A stretch of 5,604 nt of DNA, from NCBI GenBank assembly GCA_028870815.1, contig JAGWOU010000156.1:1-5604 (forward strand), read 5' to 3'. Below, piece by piece: positions 1-5,604 of this stretch. The first letter of the stretch is position 1, and the number at the start of each line of letters is the position of its first letter. A program made the translations under genes and the position numbers. This DNA comes from Rhodospirillales bacterium (GTDB lineage: Bacteria; Pseudomonadota; Alphaproteobacteria; Acetobacterales; Acetobacteraceae). The notes below the pieces were generated by a model that saw only the letters and a list, made by a program, of their open reading frames with translations, was not told the DNA's origin and did no database searches.

Positions 1-563
1 CCAAACGCGATGCGGTGCTGCGCGCAGCAGTGCGCATGTTCAACCAACGCGGCTATCACAGCACCTCGCTGGACGACGTGGCGGCCAGCCTCGGCATCTC
101 CAAACCGCTGATCTACCATTATCTCGGCGCCAAGGATCAGGTGCTGTTCGAGTGCCTGCGTCGCGGGTTTGACCGGCTACGCCAGGCGGCGGTGGAGGCC
201 GCCGGGTTGCCCGGCACGGGGCTTGAACGGCTAAAAGTCTTTCTCTGCCGCTATGGCGAAGTGATCATGGATGATTTTGGCCGCTGCGTGATCCGCACCG
301 GAGACGAGGCGCTGGCGCCGGAAAGCCGAGCGCGGTTCCGCGCTCTGAAGCGCGAGATAGACCAGGCGCTGCGTCGCTTCGTGCAGGAGGCGGCGGATGA
401 CGGCTCGGCCAGCATCTCGGACGTGAAGCTGACCTCCTTCGCGTTCGTCGGCGCGCTGAGCTGGGCCGCCCGCTGGCAGGAACCGGAAGGTGCTCTGGCA
501 GTCAGTGAGATCGCCGCCCGGATTGTTGATATTCTGATCCGGGGGATCGAGCCCAAGGTTTAG
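1..563 (+). CDS. TetR-family transcriptional regulator, 5'-truncated by window edge
   Basis: DNA-binding repressor or activator of the TetR family. The reading frame is open from base 3 (first residues KRDAVLRAAVRMF) to a TAG at 561-563, giving 186 visible residues. Family members are usually about 190-210, so roughly 10-20 N-terminal residues lie before the window. The GTG at 15 is an internal valine codon, not the start. The helix-turn-helix is clear: STSLDDVAASLGISKPLIYHY followed by KDQVL, at about bases 60-146. The C-terminal half (LAPESRARFRALKR, then GALSWAARWQEPEGAL and IVDILIRGI near the end) resembles the ligand-binding domain of KstR2/FadR-like regulators, which respond to acyl-CoA-type ligands. 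That match is from memory of the family. The gene converges on the MFS gene with no spacer, so its promoter is outside the window. Regulation of the neighbouring fatty-acid genes is plausible but is inferred from context only. Confidence 0.93.
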   Translation, partial: KRDAVLRAAVRMFNQRGYHSTSLDDVAASLGISKPLIYHYLGAKDQVLFECLRRGFDRLRQAAVEAAGLPGTGLERLKVFLCRYGEVIMDDFGRCVIRTGDEALAPESRARFRALKREIDQALRRFVQEAADDGSASISDVKLTSFAFVGALSWAARWQEPEGALAVSEIAARIVDILIRGIEPKV

Positions 564-1772
564 CTATACCGATTGATCCGCCGAAAGCGCGCGCGCCAGC
601 ACCACGCTGCGTAACCGCAAGGTGAGCGCCAATGCGGCCAGCACCACCATGGCGCCGCCCAGAAACATCACCGGATAGCCGAAATGCCCGGCCACCGCAC
701 CGGCCACCGGGCCGGTGAACCCTAACGCCACGTCCATGAACACTGTATAGATGGCGATGGCCGCGCCGCGGCTGCCCACCGCCACCGGCTGCAAGGCCTC
801 CACTGCCAAAGCCGGGAACACGAGCGAAAAGCCAAGCCCGGCCAGCGCCGCGCCTAGCAGTGCCACCAACGGCGCCGGCGCCAGCCACAGCAGTGTCAGG
901 CCCACGGCCTCGATGGCGAAGGAAACCAAGGCGGAACGGAAACCGCCGAACCGCCCGACGGCTCCGGCCAGGAACACCCGCACAGCGACAAAGCACGCGC
1001 CAAAACTGGTGAGCGCATAGGCCGCACCCTGCCAGCCATGGGCGATGTAATATAGCGCCATGAAGGCGACGATGACGCCAAACCCAAAAGAGCCGCCGCC
1101 AAGCGCCAGGCCGTAAGGCACGATCTGCCGCGCCACGCTGAGCATGCTCATCCGCTTGGCCCCCGCGACAGGCGGCGCCGGTGTTTTGAAGGCCGCCACC
1201 GCCAGACCAAGCAGCGGCAGGATAATCGCCACCGCCGCCAGGGCGCGCAGCCCGCCCCACTGCATCAGCGCAACACCCGCCGGCGCCCCGGCAGCGATGC
1301 CGCCATATGAAGCAACGCCGTTCCAGGACATGACCTCCGCCACCGCGCCACCGCCAACCCGCCCGATGCCCCAAGTGATGCAGCCCGTGCCGGTGCCGCT
1401 TTCCCCCGCGCCCAGAAACAGCCGGCTTGCCAGCAGCCAACCAAGCACCACTAGCGGCGCGTGCGCATTCGCGGCGGCGAGAATGCACGCCCCGTTGAGC
1501 GAAGCGAGGACAAGCCCGCCCAAAACCGCCACCTTGCCGCCCCGCGTATCGGAGACACGGCCAACGAGTGAGCGTGTGAGAAGGGTTGCCGCGTATTGCA
1601 GGCTAATCACGCCGCCCGCCAGCGCCGCGCCATAGCCCAGTTTGAAATGCACAAGGCCCGGAAACACCGCCAACGGCAGGCCGATCAGGAAGTAGGTGAT
1701 GGCGTTAAGCGCAACGATCGAGAGAATTTGCGCCGTGCGGCCATCCGCCGCCTTGCCGCCACCCGCCGTCAT
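564..1772 (-). CDS. MFS transporter, YhhS/YfcJ (UPF0226) type
   Basis: Inner-membrane secondary transporter of 402 residues, the normal size for a 12-helix MFS protein. The MFS signature between helices 2 and 3 is GRVSDTRGGK at residues 71-80. Hydrophobic helices fill both halves around a short basic central loop near residues 195-213. Several segments match what I remember of E. coli YhhS: IGLPLAVFPG (30-39), GGVISLQYAATLLTR (53-67), a GTGTG..TWGIGRVG stretch (126-140), MSWNG (148-152), GFSLVFPAL (314-322) and YTVFMDVALGFTGP (342-355). This places it in the YhhS/YfcJ group, whose physiological substrates are poorly known. The ATG at 1770-1772 has a GGAGG on the minus strand at 1787-1783, 10 bases upstream, and a closer GGAG at 1778-1775. 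It is probably the last gene of the operon. Export of a lipid-related or toxic compound is only a guess. Its TAG stop abuts that of the convergent TetR gene. Confidence 0.93.
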   Translation of the reverse strand: MTAGGGKAADGRTAQILSIVALNAITYFLIGLPLAVFPGLVHFKLGYGAALAGGVISLQYAATLLTRSLVGRVSDTRGGKVAVLGGLVLASLNGACILAAANAHAPLVVLGWLLASRLFLGAGESGTGTGCITWGIGRVGGGAVAEVMSWNGVASYGGIAAGAPAGVALMQWGGLRALAAVAIILPLLGLAVAAFKTPAPPVAGAKRMSMLSVARQIVPYGLALGGGSFGFGVIVAFMALYYIAHGWQGAAYALTSFGACFVAVRVFLAGAVGRFGGFRSALVSFAIEAVGLTLLWLAPAPLVALLGAALAGLGFSLVFPALAVEALQPVAVGSRGAAIAIYTVFMDVALGFTGPVAGAVAGHFGYPVMFLGGAMVVLAALALTLRLRSVVLARALSADQSV

Positions 1773-1855
1773 CGCTCCAAAGCCTCCAGCCGCGCCATGG
1801 CAAGCTTAAGGCCATTGCCCCCGGCCGCAAAATTCTGACAGCCATGCGCGCGCCG
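1769..1855 (-). other. Open in-frame extension after the thioesterase stop, ending in ATGA overlap with MFS start
   Basis: This is the only sizeable gap inside the operon, 83 bases between the thioesterase stop and the MFS ATG. Reading on from the TAG in the same frame gives 28 sense codons (RRAHGCQNFAAGGNGLKLAM, then ARLEALER) and a TGA at 1771-1769. That TGA shares its bases with the MFS ATG (1772-1770), the same ATGA arrangement as the fadD-thioesterase junction. An internal ATG at 1798-1796 would also make a 9-residue mini-ORF (MARLEALER) with the same overlap. The MFS ribosome-binding site (GGAGG, 1787-1783) lies within it. The extension could be a former C-terminus cut short by an amber mutation, a leader peptide, or chance. 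No conserved domain is visible in it. Confidence 0.4.
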
Positions 1856-2374
1856 CTACCCGGCGAAAACCTGCTCCACCGCCGCCCAGTCCGCCACCCA
1901 GCCGGGCGCATCCAGCTTCACCAGGCCAGGCACCGCTGCCTCCAGCACCGGCCCTGGGGGCACCAACCGCCCGGCCTTCGTGAAAGCCGCGCGCATGACG
2001 GCACTGCACGCCACACCCTCAGGCCCGGTGAATATCTGCTCCACATACATCCAGCGTTCGTCCCAGCCGAGCAGCCTCGTGGCGAGGCTGAACCGCGCGA
2101 AGGGCGGGAGCGGCCGGCGGAAACGCATCGCCGAACCCGCCAGCACTACGCCCAGCTTTTCGCGCCGCATCACCGGCCAGGCCCCGGCGCGCAGGATTAG
2201 ATCCGTCCGCCCCAGATCCATCAGCGCCAGATAGCGCGAATTGGTCATGTGCAAATTGAGGTCGAGATCCAGCGGCCAGACCCGGAAATTCAGTGCCGAC
2301 ACATCCTGCATGCCAAGTTTCGGCCGCCACATGGCGCCAAAAATAACGGCCAGAAGCCGGAAGATGAGGTTCAT
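1856..2374 (-). CDS. Hotdog-fold acyl-CoA thioesterase (4HBT/THEM6-like)
   Basis: Probable acyl-CoA thioesterase of 172 residues, close to the usual 170-180 for this group. The N-terminus (MNLIFRLLAVIFGAMWRP) is a short hydrophobic helix with a positive end, which suggests membrane association. The active-site region of hotdog 4HBT/THEM6 proteins is at residues 30-56: FRVWPLDLDLNLHMTNSRYL, then ALMDLGR. Asp36 or Asp38 is the likely catalytic acid, with the usual N-x-H-M-x-N-x-x-Y pattern. Further family marks are RFRRPLPPF (84-92) and LLGWDERWMYVEQIF (101-115). The ATG overlaps the fadD stop as ATGA (2374-2371), with only a weak AAGG nearby, so translation is probably coupled to fadD. It would hydrolyse acyl-CoA, the reverse of the ligase upstream. 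The TAG stop at 1858-1856 is followed by 28 more open codons in the same frame, listed separately. The exact substrate cannot be told from sequence. Confidence 0.92.
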   Translation of the reverse strand: MNLIFRLLAVIFGAMWRPKLGMQDVSALNFRVWPLDLDLNLHMTNSRYLALMDLGRTDLILRAGAWPVMRREKLGVVLAGSAMRFRRPLPPFARFSLATRLLGWDERWMYVEQIFTGPEGVACSAVMRAAFTKAGRLVPPGPVLEAAVPGLVKLDAPGWVADWAAVEQVFAG

Positions 2375-4011
2375 GCGCCTTGTCTGGCCGCTTCTTCCGC
2401 GACCAGATCCTTCCGCGAGAGTTTGCCGATGACGGTTTTCGGCAAATTGTCGCGGAACTCGATCAGCTTTGGCCGCTCTACCGGCGAAAGCTGAGTCGCG
2501 AGGAAATCCTGCAACGCAGCCTCGTTCAACTCAGCGCCCTCCTGCAGCTTCACATAAGCCTTGGGCACCTGCCCGCGCTTGGCATCCGGTATGCCGATTA
2601 CCACCGCCTCCAGCACCGCCGGATGCTTGTAGAGCGCTTCCTCCACCATACGCGGATAGACGTTATAGCCGCCGGAGATGATCAGATCCTTGATACGGTC
2701 AACCAGAAAGATGTAGCCATCCGGGTCAACATAACCAACATCGCCGGTGCGCAGCGCGCCATCCACAAACACATTCGCCGTTTCATCGGGGCGGTTCCAG
2801 TAGCCCCGCATCACCTGCGGGCCGCGCACGCACACCTCGCCCAATTCGCCCTGCGGTACAATGCGCGAGGGATCATCCAGCGCGCGAATCTCCACCACGG
2901 TTTCCTCCACCGGCAGGCCGATGGAGCCATCCCGCACCGCGCCGAACAGATTGGCCGCCACCACCGGCGAGGCTTCGGAAAGCCCGTAGCCTTCGACCAA
3001 CTGGCAGCCGGAAAGCTGCTCGAACCGCGTGCGGATTTCCGCCGGCAGCGGCGCCGCACCGGAAACGCAGAAGCGGATGGAGGACAGCTCCCATTTCTCC
3101 TTTGCCGCGGCCTCGTTGATATTGGCGTAGATGGTGGGCACGCCAGGAAAGAAAAGCGGCCTGGTGCGCGCCAAGGTTTTGCGCAACATCGCCTTGTCGT
3201 AACGCGGCAACAGAATCATGTTCAGACCAAGCATCATCGAGAGATTCATCGCCACCGTCATCGCGAACACATGGAACAGCGGCACCAGCGTCAACATGCC
3301 GGCACCGGGCGCAATATCCGGCAGGCGCCTTGCCACCTGCACGCAATTGGCGACGAGGTTGGCGTGGCTCAGCATCACGGCTTTTGGAATTCCCGTGGTA
3401 CCGCCTGTATATTGCAGAACCGCGAGATCGTTTGCCGCATCGCATGGCACAGGCCGCGCCACCGCCCCACGCGCGGTGAGTTGGCGGAAGGGAACATAGC
3501 CCGGTTCGGTGGGAATTTTTGCGAGGCTCTTGCGGCGTGTCAGCCAGAATCCAACCCGCTTCAGCGGACTCAGAATTTCCAGCATCGAGCCGATGACGAG
3601 ATGGTCCAACGAGCCGTCCGCCACGATGGGCGCGAATTTCCCGAACAGCTCGGCCACATCCAGCGTGACCGCGATGCGCGCGCCGCTGTCTTTCAGGAAA
3701 TGCCGGATCTCGCACTCTACATAAAGTGGGCTGAGATTCACCACCACGCCGCCGGCGCGCAGAACGCCATAATAGCACACCACGTAATGCGGCGTGTTGG
3801 GCAGGCACAAAGCCACCCGCGTGCCTTTTACCACACCCAGGCGCTGAAACCCCGCCGCCGCGCGCTCCACAAGGCAACCAAGCTCGCCATAATTCGTGCG
3901 CTTGCCAAGAAAATCGAGCGCCGGCACTGAAGCGTGACGGGCCGCCGCTTGAGCCAGAAGTTCATCCACCGGCAGGGTCGGAATCGCCCCGCTGCGCCAT
4001 GCCGCGTCCAT
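2371..4011 (-). CDS. fadD: Long-chain fatty acid--CoA ligase (FadD-type, AMP-forming)
   Basis: ATP-dependent acyl-CoA synthetase that makes acyl-adenylate and then acyl-CoA from fatty acid, CoA and ATP. It acts in the cytoplasm at the inner membrane, where it traps fatty acids taken up through FadL. The 546 residues match the usual length of about 550-560. All key motifs of the adenylate-forming family are present: the phosphate loop YTGGTTGIPKAV (201-212), VEGYGLSEASP (339-349), RTGD with Asp424 (421-424), and the hinge and fatty-acid signature DRIKDLIISGGYNVYP (438-453). The C-terminal PKTVIGKLSRKDL carries the catalytic Lys530. Nothing essential is missing, so it should be active. The start ATG (4011-4009) lies 2 bases after the DUF2147 stop, and its GGGAG lies inside the end of that gene within a perfect hairpin. 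It ends in an ATGA overlap with the thioesterase. Chain-length preference cannot be read here, so a medium-chain or other carboxylic-acid ligase remains possible. Confidence 0.95.
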   Translation of the reverse strand: MDAAWRSGAIPTLPVDELLAQAAARHASVPALDFLGKRTNYGELGCLVERAAAGFQRLGVVKGTRVALCLPNTPHYVVCYYGVLRAGGVVVNLSPLYVECEIRHFLKDSGARIAVTLDVAELFGKFAPIVADGSLDHLVIGSMLEILSPLKRVGFWLTRRKSLAKIPTEPGYVPFRQLTARGAVARPVPCDAANDLAVLQYTGGTTGIPKAVMLSHANLVANCVQVARRLPDIAPGAGMLTLVPLFHVFAMTVAMNLSMMLGLNMILLPRYDKAMLRKTLARTRPLFFPGVPTIYANINEAAAKEKWELSSIRFCVSGAAPLPAEIRTRFEQLSGCQLVEGYGLSEASPVVAANLFGAVRDGSIGLPVEETVVEIRALDDPSRIVPQGELGEVCVRGPQVMRGYWNRPDETANVFVDGALRTGDVGYVDPDGYIFLVDRIKDLIISGGYNVYPRMVEEALYKHPAVLEAVVIGIPDAKRGQVPKAYVKLQEGAELNEAALQDFLATQLSPVERPKLIEFRDNLPKTVIGKLSRKDLVAEEAARQGA

Positions 4012-4013
4012 TG

Positions 4014-4496
4014 TCAGACTCCCGCGCAGGGAGTTGGCGCCGTGGCCGGGCGAGTCCAGACCTCAGAGCGGCCAAACAGCGGAATCCCGACATAGCCGCG
4101 CACATGCAGCGTGCCGTCCGCCTCCAGATGCATTACGGATGTATAGGTCTTGCCGTTTTTCGGATCATAGATCCACCCGCCATGCCAGCCGCCATTCGCG
4201 GCGGGCGCAAATCCGCCCAAAATTTGCAGGCCGCAAACAGGCCTGGCTCTGAGCGCGGCGTTGGTGTTGTGAATGTCGGTCTTTGGCTTTCCGGCTGCGT
4301 CCAGCGGGGCTTTCAGCCATTCGATTCTGCCGCAGAGATCCGCGCCGCAGGGCGAGATCAGGATTCCCGCCTCGCCGGTTTGGTCCAGCCACCACCCCTC
4401 CGGCGCACCTTGTGCCAACGCCGGAGCCATACCTAAAAGCCAACCAAGGCCAAGAAAAAGGATTTTTGCACGAAGCCTAAAGAAGATCTCTTGCAT
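4014..4496 (-). CDS. Secreted DUF2147 family protein
   Basis: Small exported protein of 160 residues. Residues 1-28 look like a signal peptide: positive start (FRLRAK), a hydrophobic core ILFLGLGWLLGM, then APALA with likely cleavage after Ala28. The mature part has the pattern of DUF2147 (PF09917): GWWLD near the start, CGRIEWLK (55-62), GKPKTDIHN (69-77), GLQILGGF (89-96), a WHGGWIYDPKNGKTYTS core (104-120), and LHVRGYVGIPLFGRSEVWTR (130-149). Four cysteines (50, 55, 88, 157) could form disulfides in the periplasm. The family has no settled biochemical function. I recall that an H. pylori protein thought to belong to it was described as lipocalin-like, which would suit a lipid ligand. The ATG (4496-4494) has an AAGGA on the minus strand at 4506-4502 with a 5-base spacer. 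It is the first gene of the operon leading into fadD and is divergent from fadL. Confidence 0.9.
   Translation of the reverse strand: MQEIFFRLRAKILFLGLGWLLGMAPALAQGAPEGWWLDQTGEAGILISPCGADLCGRIEWLKAPLDAAGKPKTDIHNTNAALRARPVCGLQILGGFAPAANGGWHGGWIYDPKNGKTYTSVMHLEADGTLHVRGYVGIPLFGRSEVWTRPATAPTPCAGV
4018..4034 (-). promoter_or_regulatory. Hairpin containing the fadD ribosome-binding site
   Basis: On the minus strand the sequence reads ACTCCC-TGCGC-GGGAGT, a perfect 6-bp stem with a 5-base loop. The 3' arm contains GGGAG, the only good Shine-Dalgarno sequence for fadD, 7 bases before its ATG. The hairpin also encodes the last residues of the DUF2147 protein, whose TGA (4016-4014) follows directly. 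A ribosome finishing DUF2147 would melt the stem and expose the site, so fadD translation is expected to depend on translation of the upstream gene. The stem and its position are seen in the sequence. The coupling is inferred. Confidence 0.55.
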
Positions 4497-4501
4497 TTCC
4501 G

Positions 4502-4506
4502 TCCTT
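4502..4506 (-). promoter_or_regulatory. Ribosome-binding site of the DUF2147 gene
   Basis: AAGGA on the minus strand, followed by five bases (CGGAA) and the ATG at 4496. Sequence and spacing are standard and support this start, which also gives a complete signal peptide. Confidence 0.7.
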
Positions 4507-4545
4507 ATTTAGTATTTTGCATACACATTACGTCAGGTTTCATCC

Positions 4546-4556
4546 CTATTCAATAG
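4546..4556. repeat. Short palindrome CTATT-C-AATAG, possible operator
   Basis: A perfect 5-bp inverted repeat around a single central base, in the middle of the divergent promoter region. It overlaps the candidate -35 of the leftward operon and a possible -10 for fadL, so a protein bound here could affect both directions. It is short and A/T-rich, so chance is a real possibility. No regulator family can be assigned from it. Confidence 0.3.
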
Positions 4557-4561
4557 TAAAG

Positions 4562-4579
4562 ACGGGCGGAGTGGCCCGT
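4562..4579 (+). repeat. Inverted repeat ACGGGC-N6-GCCCGT in the fadL leader
   Basis: A perfect 6-bp G/C-rich inverted repeat with a six-base centre (GGAGTG), 34 bases before the fadL ATG, inside an otherwise A/T-rich region. As RNA it forms a stable small hairpin with GGAG in the loop. As DNA it could be an 18-bp operator for a dimeric regulator. There is no T-run after it, so it is not a standard terminator. Which role applies, if any, cannot be decided here. Confidence 0.4.
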
Positions 4580-4595
4580 GAAAACAAAATAGGCT

Positions 4596-4602
4596 GAGGA
4601 GG
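4596..4602 (+). promoter_or_regulatory. Ribosome-binding site of fadL
   Basis: GAGGAGG, a near-ideal Shine-Dalgarno core, ends 11 bases before the ATG at 4614. The spacing is longer than the usual 5-9. An in-frame TAG at 4590-4592 and the lack of any other start codon before 4614 fix this ATG as the first possible start. Confidence 0.7.
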
Positions 4603-4613
4603 TTACCGAGAGC

Positions 4614-5604
4614 ATGAGACGCATCAAGACATACAAAACCCATCTTCTGGCCGCGACCGCATGCGGCGCGTTGGGAGCATTCAGCCTGGGCCAGACGGCG
4701 CATGCATCGGGATTCGCCCTTAGGGAAACCACCGCGGATGCGCTGGGCGATGCCTTCACCGGCAGCGAAGCCAAGGCCTATGACGCCAGCACCGCCTGGT
4801 TCAACCCCGCCGGCATGGCTTTGCTTGACCAGAATGAGGTGGATGGCGGCGTGAGCTATATCGGCCCCTCCGCAACGTTTTCCGGCTATAACACCAACCC
4901 GCTTACCGGCGGCCGAGTGAACGGTGTGCAGGGCGGCAATGCCGTCTCTCCCGCCGCCTCGGGCGCGTTGTTCGGCGTGTTCATGCTGTCGCCGGATTGG
5001 CGGCTCGGCCTATCCGTCACCGCCCCTTATGGCGAACGTACCTCCTACCCGGGAGATTTCGTCGGCCGTTACCAAAGCCTCGTTTCCAGCATTACCGCCG
5101 TGGATTTTGGCGTCGCACTTTCTTACAAAATCAACGACCATTTCTCCATCGGCGGCGGGCCGGTGATTGAGTACTTCGAGGCCCGCCTGACACAGGCGCT
5201 GAACGTGCCGACCTTGAGCGCCCTCACCGGCCAGGATCCAATAGGCGACGTGCATGGCGATGACGTGGGAGTTGGCTATAATATCGGCGGGCTCTACAAA
5301 ATTGACGACGCGACGCGCATCGGCATCGACTACCATTCCCGCATCCGGCACGACATCACCGGCACGCAGCACATTACGGTTCCGACGATCTATTCCGCGC
5401 TGAGCCCGGCCACCGCCGCACTTTTGGAAGCAGGCAACAGCAGCGCCACCACCTCCATCACCATGCCGGACTCCGTGGGTATTGGCATCTATCATCAGAT
5501 CACTCCGGCCTGGGCCGTGATGGGCAGCGTGCAATGGACCCATTGGGCCCTGCTGAACAGCCTGCACATTACACCCACCAATGGTTACCCTGGCACCTCG
5601 ATCG
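4614..5604 (+). CDS. fadL: FadL-family outer-membrane long-chain fatty acid transporter, 3'-truncated by window edge
   Basis: Outer-membrane beta-barrel channel of the OmpP1/FadL/TodX family, which moves long-chain fatty acids or other hydrophobic compounds into the periplasm. 330 codons are visible with no stop. The family is usually 400-460 residues, so roughly a quarter is beyond the window. Residues 1-31 form a signal peptide (MRRIKTYKTH, a hydrophobic core, then TAHA, cleaved before SGF). The mature N-terminus is typical: SGFALRETTADALGDAFTGS (32-51), then DASTAWFNPAGM with the conserved Asn-Pro-Ala at 64-66, the hatch region of FadL. Later segments alternate polar and hydrophobic residues as in beta-strands, such as WRLGLSVTAPYGERTSYPGDF, FSIGGGPVIEYFEARL and ATRIGIDYHSRIRHDITG. 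The start follows an in-frame TAG and a GAGGAGG. It is divergent from the DUF2147-fadD operon, which supports fatty acid as substrate. A hydrocarbon or aromatic channel of the TodX type is the main alternative. Confidence 0.93.
   Translation, partial: MRRIKTYKTHLLAATACGALGAFSLGQTAHASGFALRETTADALGDAFTGSEAKAYDASTAWFNPAGMALLDQNEVDGGVSYIGPSATFSGYNTNPLTGGRVNGVQGGNAVSPAASGALFGVFMLSPDWRLGLSVTAPYGERTSYPGDFVGRYQSLVSSITAVDFGVALSYKINDHFSIGGGPVIEYFEARLTQALNVPTLSALTGQDPIGDVHGDDVGVGYNIGGLYKIDDATRIGIDYHSRIRHDITGTQHITVPTIYSALSPATAALLEAGNSSATTSITMPDSVGIGIYHQITPAWAVMGSVQWTHWALLNSLHITPTNGYPGTSI

Larger units (their letters stand above)
4497..4613. promoter_or_regulatory. Divergent intergenic region between DUF2147-fadD operon and fadL
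   Basis: This 117-bp stretch is clearly richer in A/T than the genes on either side and lies between two divergent start codons, so it should carry both promoters and any shared operator. For the leftward operon the best candidate I find is minus-strand TTGAAT, a 17-base spacer and TAATGT (about 4552-4524). Another is CTGACG, 16 bases, TACTAA. Neither is a strong match. For fadL, AATAGT at 4552-4557 is a possible -10 element, but no convincing -35 is visible. Two inverted repeats lie within it and are listed separately. Shared control of uptake and activation genes is a reasonable inference. Exact promoters cannot be fixed by eye. Confidence 0.6.

Noticed and set aside
15..17. GTG at 15 as the start of the TetR gene
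   Set aside because: The frame is open to the window edge and the residues before it (KRDA) continue the usual TetR first helix, so the real start is upstream.
536..548. GATCC-GGG-GGATC hairpin near the end of the TetR gene, as a possible terminator
   Set aside because: The stem is only 5 bp, lies before the stop codon and has no T-run in either direction. It is more likely chance in coding sequence.
502..1488. A 328-codon minus-strand open frame overlapping the MFS gene
   Set aside because: It is a different frame of the MFS gene, rich in Gly, Arg, Ala and Trp, with no membrane-helix pattern or family motif. The true frame has 12 helices and an MFS signature.
2380..3930. A 516-codon open frame on the plus strand opposite fadD
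   Set aside because: It is antisense to a gene with every adenylate-forming motif in place. The translation is rich in His, Arg, Gln and Ala with no recognisable domain, as expected for the complement of a GC-biased gene lacking stops.
4562..4579. Leader hairpin as a rho-independent terminator or a riboswitch
   Set aside because: No T-run follows it, and a single 6-bp stem is too small for any riboswitch class I know.
5010..5567. A 185-codon minus-strand open frame opposite fadL
   Set aside because: It lies wholly inside the fadL coding sequence, shows no family motifs, and fadL has a signal peptide and conserved N-terminus.

Overview
The window looks like chromosomal DNA from a GC-rich Gram-negative proteobacterium. 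An outer-membrane FadL-type channel and a periplasmic DUF2147 protein show the Gram-negative envelope. High GC, strong G/C preference at third codon positions and the style of the proteins suggest an alphaproteobacterium, perhaps Rhodospirillales/Acetobacterales. That placement is an impression, not a measurement. I see no mobile element, tRNA, rRNA or CRISPR array, and coding density is very high.

Layout. Bases 1-563 (+) hold the C-terminal nine-tenths or so of a TetR-family regulator whose start lies before the window. Its TAG stop directly abuts the TAG stop of a convergent gene. Bases 564-4496 (-) hold four genes in one direction. In transcription order they are a secreted DUF2147 protein (4496-4014), a long-chain fatty-acid CoA ligase of the FadD type (4011-2371), a hotdog-fold acyl thioesterase (2374-1856) and a YhhS/YfcJ-type MFS transporter (1772-564). 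The first two are 2 bases apart and the next pair overlap as ATGA. The last pair are 83 bases apart, yet the thioesterase frame stays open past its TAG to a TGA that overlaps the MFS start. An AT-richer 117-bp divergent intergenic region (4497-4613) follows. The 5' part of a fadL-like gene (4614 to the window end, +) runs off the right edge.

How they fit together. FadL would bring long-chain fatty acids across the outer membrane. The DUF2147 protein sits in the periplasm, the compartment between FadL and the inner membrane. FadD activates the acids to acyl-CoA at the inner membrane, and the thioesterase can reverse that step. The MFS substrate is unknown. The TetR protein has a C-terminal half like that of acyl-CoA-responsive regulators such as KstR2/FadR, which suits the locus, but its target cannot be read from this window. 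The main points for a second look are the possible periplasmic carrier role of DUF2147, a perfect hairpin that would hide the fadD ribosome-binding site, and the open frame after the thioesterase stop.
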